A stretch of 64,000 bases of DNA from contig JAIKYG010000012.1 in the NCBI GenBank assembly GCA_024683475.1, forward strand, positions 1-64,000, read 5' to 3'. The position numbers were made by a program, and so were the translations under genes. This stretch comes from RUG14130 sp024683475. Lineage in GTDB: Bacteria > Bacillota > Clostridia > Christensenellales > Aristaeellaceae. The number at the start of each line of letters is the position of its first letter. Position 1 is the first letter of the stretch. The notes below the pieces were generated by a model. That model was not told the origin of the DNA. It worked only from the letters and a program-made list of their open reading frames with translations, and searched no databases. Of this stretch, positions 1 to 7,076 are shown piece after piece.

Positions 1-76
1 CGGCGAATACGCCAAACGGCAGTGCCGTTATCAGCATCGCCAGGGTAAGGATGAGCGACATTATACGTTTACTCAT
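1..76 (-). CDS. N-terminal fragment of a secreted protein (partial)
   Basis: Reading the minus strand from an ATG at 76 gives 25 residues before the window ends: MSKRIMSLILTLAMLITALP then FGVFA. This is a clear Sec signal peptide (basic start, hydrophobic core, small-residue cleavage site). A weak AG-rich ribosome site (AGAAAGGG) lies just upstream of the ATG, at about 87-95. The mature protein is outside the window, so the function cannot be told. Confidence 0.6.
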   Translation of the reverse strand, partial: MSKRIMSLILTLAMLITALPFGVFA

Positions 77-658
77 TGCTTTGCGACCCTTTCTTCTTTT
101 GTTGCTGAAATGAGTTTGGTTACAGGTTGATGCTGCCGGACGCGCTCCGGCGCTGGGTTTGCTTCGTTTTGCGAAGCTGCTCCATATGGCACACGCGCAC
201 TGAAGCCCATCTTTCCCGACAAATCAGTCAATTTGTCAGAAAACCGGGGCTAAGTGCACTTTATTGCGGTATATGGATACGTTTTGCAGGTTTTTTTGAT
301 GCAAATACAAAAAAATTTGCCGGAACCCGCATCCTCAATTTTATCATTTAAGGGGCGTTTTTGTCTACTTATATTACAAATTTTCATAGATTATTTACAG
401 AAACCGTAACAATACGCCTCTATGACCTTTCTTTACCCCTTCAGAACCGCGTCATTTGGCAAAATTTAACCAAATTTACTTCATCTTAACATACATTTAA
501 AGACGTATTTTCCCTTCCGGGCACGGTTTTGCAAGTCTGCCGCGCATTTGCAGGTCATAATCTGCCTTTGCTATTGCCATTTCGGCGGATTAAGGGTATG
601 ATAGACACATCCTTCCCCGGGCGCGCCGTGCGCCACCATATTATAGGAGGAAACACGT
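77..658. other. 582-bp intergenic region between divergent genes
   Basis: No convincing gene. The sequence is AT-richer than its surroundings. It holds the GH20 promoter at its right end and an inverted repeat GACAAAT-N6-ATTTGTC at 218-237 that could be an operator for the leftward gene. Short open frames here lack ribosome sites and resemble nothing known. Confidence 0.5.
574..602 (+). promoter_or_regulatory. sigma-A type promoter of the GH20 gene
   Basis: TTGCCA (574-579), 17-bp spacer, TATGAT (597-602). It sits about 55 bp upstream of the start codon at 659, which has an AGGAGG ribosome site at 645-650. Confidence 0.65.
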
Positions 659-2674
659 ATGTCGAACGCTCCCTTCGCATACCGGGGCTTCATGCTGGAC
701 TCCGCCAGGCACTTTATACCCCTGGAAGAAGTGCTTAAACTGATCGACGCCGCCGCGCGTCTGGGCATGAACCGCTTCCACTGGCACTTTACCGACGACC
801 AGGGCTGGAGGCTGGAAATCAAGCGCTATCCCCTGCTCACCAAAGTGGGCAGCGTAAGGGGCAGATCCTGTTTCTGGGGCGAAAGCGAGACCGAGAACAA
901 CTGCGGCTACTACACCCAGGACGAAGTGCGCCGGGCAGTCAGCTACGCCCGGGAACGCGGGATAGAGATCGTGCCCGAGATAGAGGTGCCCGGCCATGCC
1001 AGCGCCATGCTGGCCGCGTATCCCCAATTCGGCTGCCGCCGCTTTGACGGAGACAAGATAATCGAAAAACCGTATCCCTACGAAGTACAGACCATCGCGG
1101 GCGTGTTCCCCTCCCTTATCTGCGCGGGCCGGGACGACGCCGTGGAGTTCCTGGAAAACATACTGGACGAGGTCACCCGGCTGTTCCCCGGGCCGGAAGT
1201 GCACATAGGCGGTGACGAAGCCGTCAAAATGCACTGGCGCAGATGTCCCGACTGCCAAAGGCGCATGAAGAAGCTGGGGCTCAAGGACGAAAACCAGCTG
1301 CAAAGGTGGCTGGTGATGCGTATCGGCGCGTTTTTGAACGCCCGCGGCAAAAAGTCCATCGTGTGGAACGAATCCCTCGACGGAGGCATGCTGCCCCATT
1401 ACTTTATCGTGCAGCACTGGTGGGGCAACGACAAGGAGACCGCGCAGTTCCTGGCGGAGGGCGGGCAGGTGATCGTGTCCGACGCGAGCACGTACTACAT
1501 AAACCGTCCCTACCATATGGGCGGCATAGACGAAATGGTCAATGTGCCCCGCGTGCCCGACTACGCCAAGGGCCATGAAGAGGGCCTTATCGGGCTGGAA
1601 TCCCCGCTGTGGGGCGAGAGGATCACCAACCCCGCCCACGCGGAATACATGCTGTTCCCGAGGCTCGCGCTGGTGGCCATGAAGGCGAACGGCGACCCCA
1701 GGGCGGACGACCCCGATACCGCCTTTGCGGCGCTTAAGGAATACCGCGACGCGATGCCCGACATCTCCTGGGCGCCCGAAGACGTATGGCGCATGACCCC
1801 GGAACAGCAGGCCGCCGCAAAAGCCAAGGAGGAAGCAAAGCGCAGTCTGCCCGGCATGCCTCGGGTGCTGGACATCTGCGACCGCATAATCGAGCTGGAA
1901 GCGATGGAAAAGCTCACATACAAGATCGGCATGCCCCTTTCCTTCGCCCGTCAGGTGTGGGACATAAGCTTCAGCTGTCTTACCGACTACTGCGGCAGCA
2001 TGAGCGCCGATACGTCAAACGGCGCCGGGGAGCTCAACTCGCAGCTGCGCACCGCCCTCAGGCAAAGGGACGCGGGCGACTGGAGGGGCAAGCCGGAAGA
2101 TATATGGATCGACACCATGAAGTGCTTTTCGCGCTTCGTGAACGAGCATTATAAGCAGTACGGTTACTATGGCTTCGACAGAGGCTTCTGGACCACCAGG
2201 CAGATAAACGCAAAACTGTTCAGGATAGGCGAACTTGAGTACGAACTGACCGATAACGGCGAAACGGGCAAAGGCGTGGCCCTGCACATACCTTCCGACG
2301 CGGTGCTGGAGCCGGACAGGCTCAACGCCTCAGTCGCGAAGGCGCGGGAATTCCTGAAAACATATTATCCGGAATACGCCTCCTGCCCCTTCACCCTGCA
2401 CACCTGGCTGCTGGCTCCGCAGATCGAAAAGCTGCTGCCGGAAGACAGCCGCATCCGCCGTTTCAGGCGCGCTTTCGACCTTACCGACACCGACGAGGAC
2501 TGCCTCGAAGGCCTGATGGGCTGGGTGTTCGACATGCCCCGGGAAAAGCGCGGCAGGGAATTCATGGCCGAGGCGCCCGAAAACACCCGCCTGCAAAAAG
2601 CACTCAAGCGCTTCCTGCTTGAGGGCGGGACCGTGACGGGCTCCTACGGTCCGCTGGCAAGGGAATTTAAATAA
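659..2674 (+). CDS. GH20 beta-N-acetylhexosaminidase, cytoplasmic type
   Basis: Removes terminal beta-linked GlcNAc/GalNAc by substrate-assisted catalysis. The GH20 signature HIGGDE is at residues 182-187, so the catalytic Asp-Glu pair is D186/E187; the barrel start (GMNRFHWHFTDDQGWRLEIK) and the VPEIEVPGHASA segment are also typical. At 671 residues it has no signal peptide and no separate N-terminal GH20b domain, but carries about 300 residues after the barrel, largely helical by eye, as in some Firmicutes GH20 enzymes of this length. It stands alone with its own promoter and terminator. With NamZ (13958-15073) it may act in intracellular amino-sugar or peptidoglycan salvage. The exact substrate cannot be read from sequence. 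Confidence 0.9.
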   Translation: MSNAPFAYRGFMLDSARHFIPLEEVLKLIDAAARLGMNRFHWHFTDDQGWRLEIKRYPLLTKVGSVRGRSCFWGESETENNCGYYTQDEVRRAVSYARERGIEIVPEIEVPGHASAMLAAYPQFGCRRFDGDKIIEKPYPYEVQTIAGVFPSLICAGRDDAVEFLENILDEVTRLFPGPEVHIGGDEAVKMHWRRCPDCQRRMKKLGLKDENQLQRWLVMRIGAFLNARGKKSIVWNESLDGGMLPHYFIVQHWWGNDKETAQFLAEGGQVIVSDASTYYINRPYHMGGIDEMVNVPRVPDYAKGHEEGLIGLESPLWGERITNPAHAEYMLFPRLALVAMKANGDPRADDPDTAFAALKEYRDAMPDISWAPEDVWRMTPEQQAAAKAKEEAKRSLPGMPRVLDICDRIIELEAMEKLTYKIGMPLSFARQVWDISFSCLTDYCGSMSADTSNGAGELNSQLRTALRQRDAGDWRGKPEDIWIDTMKCFSRFVNEHYKQYGYYGFDRGFWTTRQINAKLFRIGELEYELTDNGETGKGVALHIPSDAVLEPDRLNASVAKAREFLKTYYPEYASCPFTLHTWLLAPQIEKLLPEDSRIRRFRRAFDLTDTDEDCLEGLMGWVFDMPREKRGREFMAEAPENTRLQKALKRFLLEGGTVTGSYGPLAREFK

Positions 2675-2684
2675 GAAGAAAACA

Positions 2685-2720
2685 AACAACGGACAGCCGA
2701 AGGGCTGTCCGTTGTTTTGT
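2685..2720. terminator. bidirectional intrinsic terminator
   Basis: A 14-bp stem (AACAACGGACAGCC, loop GAAG, complementary arm) followed by TTTTG lies between the convergent GH20 and mntP genes. A-rich and T-rich flanks let it work for both. Confidence 0.85.
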
Positions 2721-2729
2721 GTGCCGATA

Positions 2730-3308
2730 TCAGATAAAACTTCCTATAAGAATACGTACGCCTATCGCGATAAGTATCACTCCGCCCGCGATCTGGGCTT
2801 TGCCCGCCAGGCGCACGCCGAAGCGCTTGCCCAGCGCGACGCCCGCCACGCATATGGCGAAGGTCACCACGGCGATTATGCCTGCGGCGCCCAGCGCCCG
2901 CACGGGAGAATATCCCAGTTCCAGCAGCACAAAACCGCTGGAAAGCGCGTCCAGGGACGTAGCGATGCCCTGCATGAGCAGCGCGCCGATGCCCAGCGCC
3001 GGCGGACTGTCTTCCGGCGAGCCGTGCAGGCCCTCCCAAATCATCTTGCCGCCTATCCAGCCCAGCAGCGCCGCGGCGATATAGGGCACGATCTCCGCCA
3101 GCTGCCTTATGCCCTTTTCCGCCAGACGCATGCCCGCATAGCCCGCCAGAGGCATGATGAACTGGAAAAACGCGAATACGCCCGCTATGAGCAAACGCCT
3201 CGAGCGCCTCATGTCCGGCTCGTTCAGGCCGTTTGCCAGCGAGACCGTAAACGCGTCCATCGCCAGCCCCACGCCCAGCAGCGCGCTGGTGAGTATAAAA
3301 TCAAGCAT
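2730..3308 (-). CDS. mntP: MntP-type manganese efflux pump
   Basis: Small membrane exporter of Mn2+ (DUF204/MntP), 192 residues, the usual size, with six predicted transmembrane helices in two repeated halves. Each half has the signature acidic segment: GLAMDAFTVSLANG (D18) and GIATSLDALSSGF (D120). The gene follows a CobW-family GTPase on the same strand, about 100 bp downstream, with a GC-rich palindrome in between. I see no yybP-ykoY riboswitch in that gap. A DtxR/MntR-like regulator lies far away at 60804-61169 and might control it, which is inference only. Confidence 0.88.
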   Translation of the reverse strand: MLDFILTSALLGVGLAMDAFTVSLANGLNEPDMRRSRRLLIAGVFAFFQFIMPLAGYAGMRLAEKGIRQLAEIVPYIAAALLGWIGGKMIWEGLHGSPEDSPPALGIGALLMQGIATSLDALSSGFVLLELGYSPVRALGAAGIIAVVTFAICVAGVALGKRFGVRLAGKAQIAGGVILIAIGVRILIGSFI

Positions 3309-3385
3309 CCGTATTACGTTCCTTTAGCCGTTTGCAGATCCGCTCCGCCCGGAAACAGCGCATCTCCCGGCGGCGGATATGAATC

Positions 3386-3407
3386 GGGCGGGGAAGTATC
3401 CCCGCCC
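3386..3407. repeat. GC-rich palindrome, copy 1 (GGGCGGGGA / TCCCCGCCC)
   Basis: Inverted repeat with arms GGGCGGGGA and TCCCCGCCC and a four-base loop, 6 bp downstream of the stop codon of the GTPase gene at 3413. Near-identical palindromes lie at 27657-27677 and 34880-34901, each just after a stop codon inside a same-strand gene run. There is no U-tract, so it is not a classical terminator. Confidence 0.7.
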
Positions 3408-3412
3408 TGAGT

Positions 3413-4378
3413 CTACCTGTTAAAGTATACCAGCTCGTCTTCGGGCTTTTCCGCAGGCTCCCGGGTAAGCTCCGTGAGCGTCACGCAGTCCCGGCCGTGC
3501 ACCGCGCTGAAACCCGCTTCGCACTTGGCAGTGACCGTTATCCACTCCGCTTCCTTGGGGCGCTTTTGCGCGTAGCGGCAGATAAAGCCGATCCCGCCCA
3601 CGTCCGCGGCGCAGCAGGTCATGGCGTACCTGCCCACCAGGTAGGTCCGGGGCGGCAGGTCGTCCACCGTGAACGCCTGCGCCTTGATCTTTACCACGCG
3701 CCCGTCATACCTGTCCGCGTGCTCCATGCAGTCTATGTACCAGATGCCGAAGTCCTCGTCCTTTATCTCGATGACCTCGCTCTTCATATCGTAGGGCAGG
3801 TCTTCCTCCCCCACGCCGTCGTCCGCGGAACCGTCCACGTTCTCGAACAGCAGGTTGCAGCTGTTGTTCATGGCTTTTATCATGCGGCGGAAGCGGCTTT
3901 TTTCCGTGTTTTCGTCGCAGCGGTTGAATATGACCAGGTCAGCCAGCTTGGGAGCCTCGCTCATGAGCACCCGCATGTTGGTCATGTAATTGTCGAAGGT
4001 AGTGGCGTCTATCATGGACACCATCTGCGCCAGTTCCCAGTCGGAGGGCTTTTTGACCTTGAACAGGTCGTCAATGCCCCACACGCTGTTGTACTCGATT
4101 ATGACCCGCTCGGGCATATATCTGCGGTTCATGGAGTTCAGGTTGTTGGAGGTCAGGTCTTCCTTTTCCTCTATCAATTCCAGCACCGCGTTGGACTTTC
4201 TGAGCAGCTGCTTGTCCAGCTCCTCTATGCCCTCTTCGCACATGATTATCAGCGTGCGCTCGCCGGAAGAGAAGTTCTCGTCCTCCAGCATGCTCTTTAT
4301 AAGGCTGGTCTTGCCGCTCTCCAGGAAGCCCGTGACCAGATATACCGGGGTCTTGTACTCGTTTGCGCCCTGTGACAT
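3413..4378 (-). CDS. CobW/P47K-type GTPase fused to a DUF1980-like C-terminal domain
   Basis: The 321-residue protein starts with a CobW-like GTPase: Walker A GFLESGKT at 17-24 and a probable NKXD-like FNRCDE at 151-156. It lacks the CXCC metal motif of canonical CobW proteins. From about residue 210 the sequence changes to a pattern like DUF1980/TIGR03943 (YcgQ family): CMEHADRYDGRVVKIK, VGRYAMTCCAADVGGIGF with the Cys pair at 255-256, then a beta-rich end. In known families DUF1980 proteins work beside a DUF318 permease and CobW proteins are metal-insertase GTPases, so joining the halves suggests metal handling. It starts 9 bp after the stop of the His-rich CobW gene, whose stop codon overlaps its AGAGGT ribosome site; the two are surely co-transcribed. 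Confidence 0.8.
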   Translation of the reverse strand: MSQGANEYKTPVYLVTGFLESGKTSLIKSMLEDENFSSGERTLIIMCEEGIEELDKQLLRKSNAVLELIEEKEDLTSNNLNSMNRRYMPERVIIEYNSVWGIDDLFKVKKPSDWELAQMVSMIDATTFDNYMTNMRVLMSEAPKLADLVIFNRCDENTEKSRFRRMIKAMNNSCNLLFENVDGSADDGVGEEDLPYDMKSEVIEIKDEDFGIWYIDCMEHADRYDGRVVKIKAQAFTVDDLPPRTYLVGRYAMTCCAADVGGIGFICRYAQKRPKEAEWITVTAKCEAGFSAVHGRDCVTLTELTREPAEKPEDELVYFNR

Positions 4379-4387
4379 GGTTTACCT

Positions 4388-5647
4388 CTAAATCTTCAAA
4401 AGCTCCAGTATGTTTTCCCGCTTCAGGCCCACGCCGATCACGCACAGCCGGCCGGTGTAGTCCGCGCCGCCATCGCGTATCTCGCTTTCGCCGGGGGTGT
4501 AGTCGAAGTGGATCCACCTGCCGTCGGTGGTGGGCATGATGCCCTTCATGCGCAGCACCGCGCCGTATTTCTCCTCGTCCTCCAGCGCGGCGAACGCGTT
4601 TTTGAGCACCTCAACGTCCAGTTTCGCGGCGGTCTCCAGGCCGATGTCGTCAAAGACCTCGTCCGCGTCGTGCTCGCCGTCGTGATGATGGTGATGGTGA
4701 TGATGGTGATGGCCGTGCTCGTCGTGATGGTGGTGATGCTCGTGCTCCTCATGCTCATCGTCATCGTCGTCGTCATGGTGATGATGATGTTCTTCGTGCT
4801 CGTCGTCATCATCGTCGTCATCATCGTCGTCGTGGTGATGGTGATGATGCTCGTGCTCCTCGTGCTCATCGTCGTCGTCATCGTCGTCATGATGATGGTG
4901 ATGATGCTCGTGCTTCTCGTGCTCATCGTCATCGTCGTCATGGTGATGATGATGCTCGTGCTCCTCGTGCTCGTCGTCATCGTCGTCATCGTCGTGATGA
5001 TGCTCGTGCGGCGGCACCACACTGTCCACGTCGATAAGGGAAGTGGGATGCTCGATGGCGTCAAAGATTATCTGGCCGGAGATCTCGCTCCAGGGCGTGG
5101 TGATTATGCGCGCGTCGGGGTTGAGCTCGTGGATCATGTCGAAGGCGGTCTTGAGCTTGTCCTCGCTCACCAGCTGGGAGCGGGAGAAGATCACCGTTTC
5201 GGCGCACTTCACCTGGTCGATGAAGAACTCGCCGAAGTTTTTGAGGTACATTTTGCACTTGTTGGCGTCCACCACCGTGGCGCTGCCGCCCAGGCGGATC
5301 CTGCCTTCACGGGCAACTTCCTCCACCACGCGGCGGATGTCGCTGAGTTTGCCTACGCCGCTGGGCTCGATGATCAGCCTGTCGGGCGCGAATTTGTCAA
5401 CTATCTCGTTTATGGCGTCCTGGAAGTCACCCGCCAGGGTGCAGCAGATGCAGCCGCTGTTGAGCTCGGTGATCTGTATGCCGCTGTCCTTCATGAAGCC
5501 GCCGTCTATGCCCACCTCGCCGTATTCGTTTTCCAGCAGCACCACTTTCTGCCCTTTGAACACTTCGGAAAGGAGTTTTTTTATAAGCGTGGTCTTGCCC
5601 GCGCCCAGAAAACCGGAAATTATAGTTACGTCAGTCATTTTTTGCAC
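4388..5647 (-). CDS. CobW-family metallochaperone GTPase with a very long His/Asp-rich insert
   Basis: A 419-residue GTPase of the CobW/COG0523 family, which load metals such as Zn, Co or Ni into target proteins. Seen here: Walker A GFLGAGKT (12-19), ENEYGEVGID (39-48), the metal-binding GCICC motif (65-69) and EPSGVG (94-99). Between the GTPase domain and the C-terminal CobW_C domain (from about 330) lies a tract of about 115 residues (214-329) made almost only of His, Asp and Glu in repeated (D)n-EHEEHE-(H)n units. His-rich loops occur in this family but this one is unusually long and acidic; it could store or buffer metal. First gene of the pair; its own promoter is at 5669-5696. Confidence 0.9.
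   Translation of the reverse strand: MQKMTDVTIISGFLGAGKTTLIKKLLSEVFKGQKVVLLENEYGEVGIDGGFMKDSGIQITELNSGCICCTLAGDFQDAINEIVDKFAPDRLIIEPSGVGKLSDIRRVVEEVAREGRIRLGGSATVVDANKCKMYLKNFGEFFIDQVKCAETVIFSRSQLVSEDKLKTAFDMIHELNPDARIITTPWSEISGQIIFDAIEHPTSLIDVDSVVPPHEHHHDDDDDDDEHEEHEHHHHHDDDDDEHEKHEHHHHHHDDDDDDDEHEEHEHHHHHHDDDDDDDDDDEHEEHHHHHDDDDDDEHEEHEHHHHHDEHGHHHHHHHHHHDGEHDADEVFDDIGLETAAKLDVEVLKNAFAALEDEEKYGAVLRMKGIMPTTDGRWIHFDYTPGESEIRDGGADYTGRLCVIGVGLKRENILELLKI
4661..5008 (-). repeat. degenerate tandem repeat coding the His/Asp tract
   Basis: Five to six copies of a 50-60 base unit coding runs of Asp, then EHEEHE or EHEKHE, then five to ten His. Codons are almost all GAC/GAT, CAC/CAT and GAG, so the DNA is a low-complexity trinucleotide pattern likely to change length by slippage. 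Confidence 0.85.
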
Positions 5648-5668
5648 CTTCCTTCAAATTCGGCATAC

Positions 5669-5696
5669 ATTGTATCATATGCAAGGTTAAATGCAA
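5669..5696 (-). promoter_or_regulatory. promoter of the CobW pair
   Basis: On the minus strand, TTGCAT (5696-5691), 16-bp spacer, TACAAT (5674-5669), about 20 bp before the ATG at 5647, which has a GGAAGG ribosome site. No Zur or NikR box could be identified by eye. Confidence 0.5.
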
Positions 5697-5750
5697 GCAC
5701 GATAGTATTAAGAATGATGGCACTCGGAAGCGCGGGCGGCTGATTGCGCA

Positions 5751-5858
5751 ATTTTGCACATATTGAAAAAATATTCGGGAAATTGTGCAGAATTTCGCTT
5801 GACACGCGGGAACAATTGCATTATACTATGTGTGCAAAAACCAAGAAATGTGCAAAAA
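5751..5858 (+). promoter_or_regulatory. promoter and candidate operators of the XRE-ImmA module
   Basis: TTGACA (5799-5804), 17-bp spacer, TATACT (5822-5827). Just downstream are two direct repeats TGTGCAAAAA at 5831-5840 and 5849-5858, 18 bp apart. Upstream lies the inverted form TTTTGCACA at 5752-5760, with a partial TTGTGCA at 5783-5789. Repeats around the start of an XRE gene are typical of autoregulation; that part is inference. Confidence 0.65.
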
Positions 5859-5870
5859 GGAGCACTGAAT

Positions 5871-6281
5871 ATGCAGTTCGCAGACAAGCTTATAAAGATC
5901 CGCAAAAGCCGGGGGCTGAGCCAGCAGGACCTGAGCCGCCTTTCGGGGCTGAGCCGCCGGGCGCTGGCGTATTACGAGAGCGGGGAAAGGCTGCCCCGCC
6001 ACCGCGCCACCATAGAGGCGCTGTCCCACGCGCTGAACGTGGACAGCGGCGAGCTCATGGACGAAAACTGCGACTTCATCTACAAGGCGGGCGAGACCTA
6101 CGGCGAAGGCGCCAAGCAGGAAGCCGCCCGGCTGATAGGCCAGATCAAGAGCCTGTACGCGGGGGGCAGCCTGAGTTCCAAGGACATGGACGAGATGATG
6201 CTCGCCATACAGGACGCCTACTGGATCGCGAAAAAGCGCATAAACAGCGCGCCGGAGGCCGCCGACAGTGAAGACGACTGA
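5871..6281 (+). CDS. XRE-family helix-turn-helix regulator
   Basis: A 136-residue protein with an N-terminal HTH_3 domain (residues 4-58: LIKIRKSRGLSQQDLSRLSG, then ALAYYESGERLPRHRATIEALSHAL) and a helical C-terminal half that may dimerise or contact its partner. I chose the ATG at 5871 because AAGGAG lies 10 bp upstream; open frames starting earlier include the promoter. It overlaps the ImmA-type peptidase gene by 14 bp, the usual arrangement of a repressor and its anti-repressor protease. Repeated TGTGCAAAAA sites at the promoter suggest it represses its own operon. Confidence 0.88.
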   Translation: MQFADKLIKIRKSRGLSQQDLSRLSGLSRRALAYYESGERLPRHRATIEALSHALNVDSGELMDENCDFIYKAGETYGEGAKQEAARLIGQIKSLYAGGSLSSKDMDEMMLAIQDAYWIAKKRINSAPEAADSEDD

Positions 6282-6780
6282 GCTTGCCCGGCTTGAAGCG
6301 GAAAAGCTGGTAAGGCGTTTCGGCACCCGGGATCCCTTCCTGTTGGCCGAGCGGACGGGCGTGACCGTGCTGTACCGGAATTTCGAGGCGCAGAAGGGCG
6401 CCTTCAGCCTGGTGCTGGGGCAGCCGTTCATATTTCTGAACGCCTCCCTGGACGAGCACGAAGCCGCCGCCGTGCTGGCCCACGAGCTGGGACATTCGCG
6501 CCTGCACCTTGACCTGGCGCAAAAGGGCGCGCTGTGCGAATACGATCTGTTCAACCTGAAGACCAGCGTGGAATACGAAGCCAACGTGTTCGCCGCCCAC
6601 CTGCTCATAGACCCGGACGAAATGCAGGAGTGCCTGGGCCAGGGCATGGACCTGTACGCCTGCGCGGGCACGCTGAACGTGAACGTGAATCTGCTTATAA
6701 TCGAGCTGGCGGAAATGAACCGCCGGGGCGGCCGCTATGCCCTGCCCTACCTGCCGCCCAACGCATTTATGGGAGAATGA
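6268..6780 (+). CDS. ImmA/IrrE-family metallopeptidase
   Basis: A 170-residue zinc peptidase with the gluzincin motif HELGH at residues 72-76 and a downstream YEANVFAAHLL helix whose Glu is the likely third zinc ligand. ImmA of ICEBs1 and IrrE/PprI of Deinococcus cut or inactivate XRE-type repressors after DNA damage. The start is GTG at 6268, inside the end of the XRE gene (14-bp overlap), so the two are translationally coupled. Nothing nearby looks like a prophage or integrative element, so this pair probably serves a chromosomal stress response. Confidence 0.88.
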   Translation: MKTTELARLEAEKLVRRFGTRDPFLLAERTGVTVLYRNFEAQKGAFSLVLGQPFIFLNASLDEHEAAAVLAHELGHSRLHLDLAQKGALCEYDLFNLKTSVEYEANVFAAHLLIDPDEMQECLGQGMDLYACAGTLNVNVNLLIIELAEMNRRGGRYALPYLPPNAFMGE

Positions 6781-6781
6781 T

Positions 6782-7054
6782 ATGGCTTACACAAATCCGC
6801 ACAAGGTATACGTACGCGTCCGGGCGGAGTTCGACAAGGACGGCTTCGTGCATCCCCGGGCCATAATCTGGAGCGACGGCCAGGTGTACGACATCGACCG
6901 GGTGCTCGACGTGCGCTTTCTGCACTCCTCCAAGGCGGGCGGCATGGGCGACCGCTTCACCATACGCGTATGCGGCCAGGAAAGATACCTGTTCTACGAG
7001 CGCATAAGCGAACTGGAAGGCAACCACATAGGCCGCTGGTTCATAGAGCGGTGA
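6782..7054 (+). CDS. conserved-looking 90-aa protein of the XRE-ImmA module, function unknown
   Basis: The ATG at 6782 begins one base after the ImmA stop codon, so the three genes form a tight unit. The product (MAYTNPHKVYVRVRAEFDKD...) is rich in beta-strand pattern and aromatic/charged residues, with no signal peptide or membrane segment, and ends GRWFIER. It looks like a small beta-barrel or SH3-like fold. From memory, similar short proteins occur near Y-family polymerase or ImmA genes in other Clostridia, which would point to a DNA-damage link; I cannot verify that here. Confidence 0.75.
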   Translation: MAYTNPHKVYVRVRAEFDKDGFVHPRAIIWSDGQVYDIDRVLDVRFLHSSKAGGMGDRFTIRVCGQERYLFYERISELEGNHIGRWFIER

Positions 7055-7076
7055 CACACTATAAGGAGCCAAACGC

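Noticed and set aside
127..351. 74-codon open frame in the left intergenic region
   Set aside because: No ribosome site, odd composition and no recognisable motif.
641..1639. 332-codon open frame opposite the GH20 gene
   Set aside because: Shadow of a well-supported GH20 enzyme.
3309..3412. yybP-ykoY manganese riboswitch upstream of mntP
   Set aside because: Looked for, but the conserved loops are not present; only a GC-rich palindrome is found.
4508..5743. Long open frame opposite the His-rich CobW gene (Val/Met-rich product)
   Set aside because: It is the complement of the GAC/CAC repeat tract; no ribosome site, and the opposite strand has full CobW motifs.
5871..7054. Prophage or ICE remnant suggested by XRE-ImmA
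   Set aside because: No integrase, att site, excisionase or phage genes nearby; flanked by ordinary chromosomal genes.
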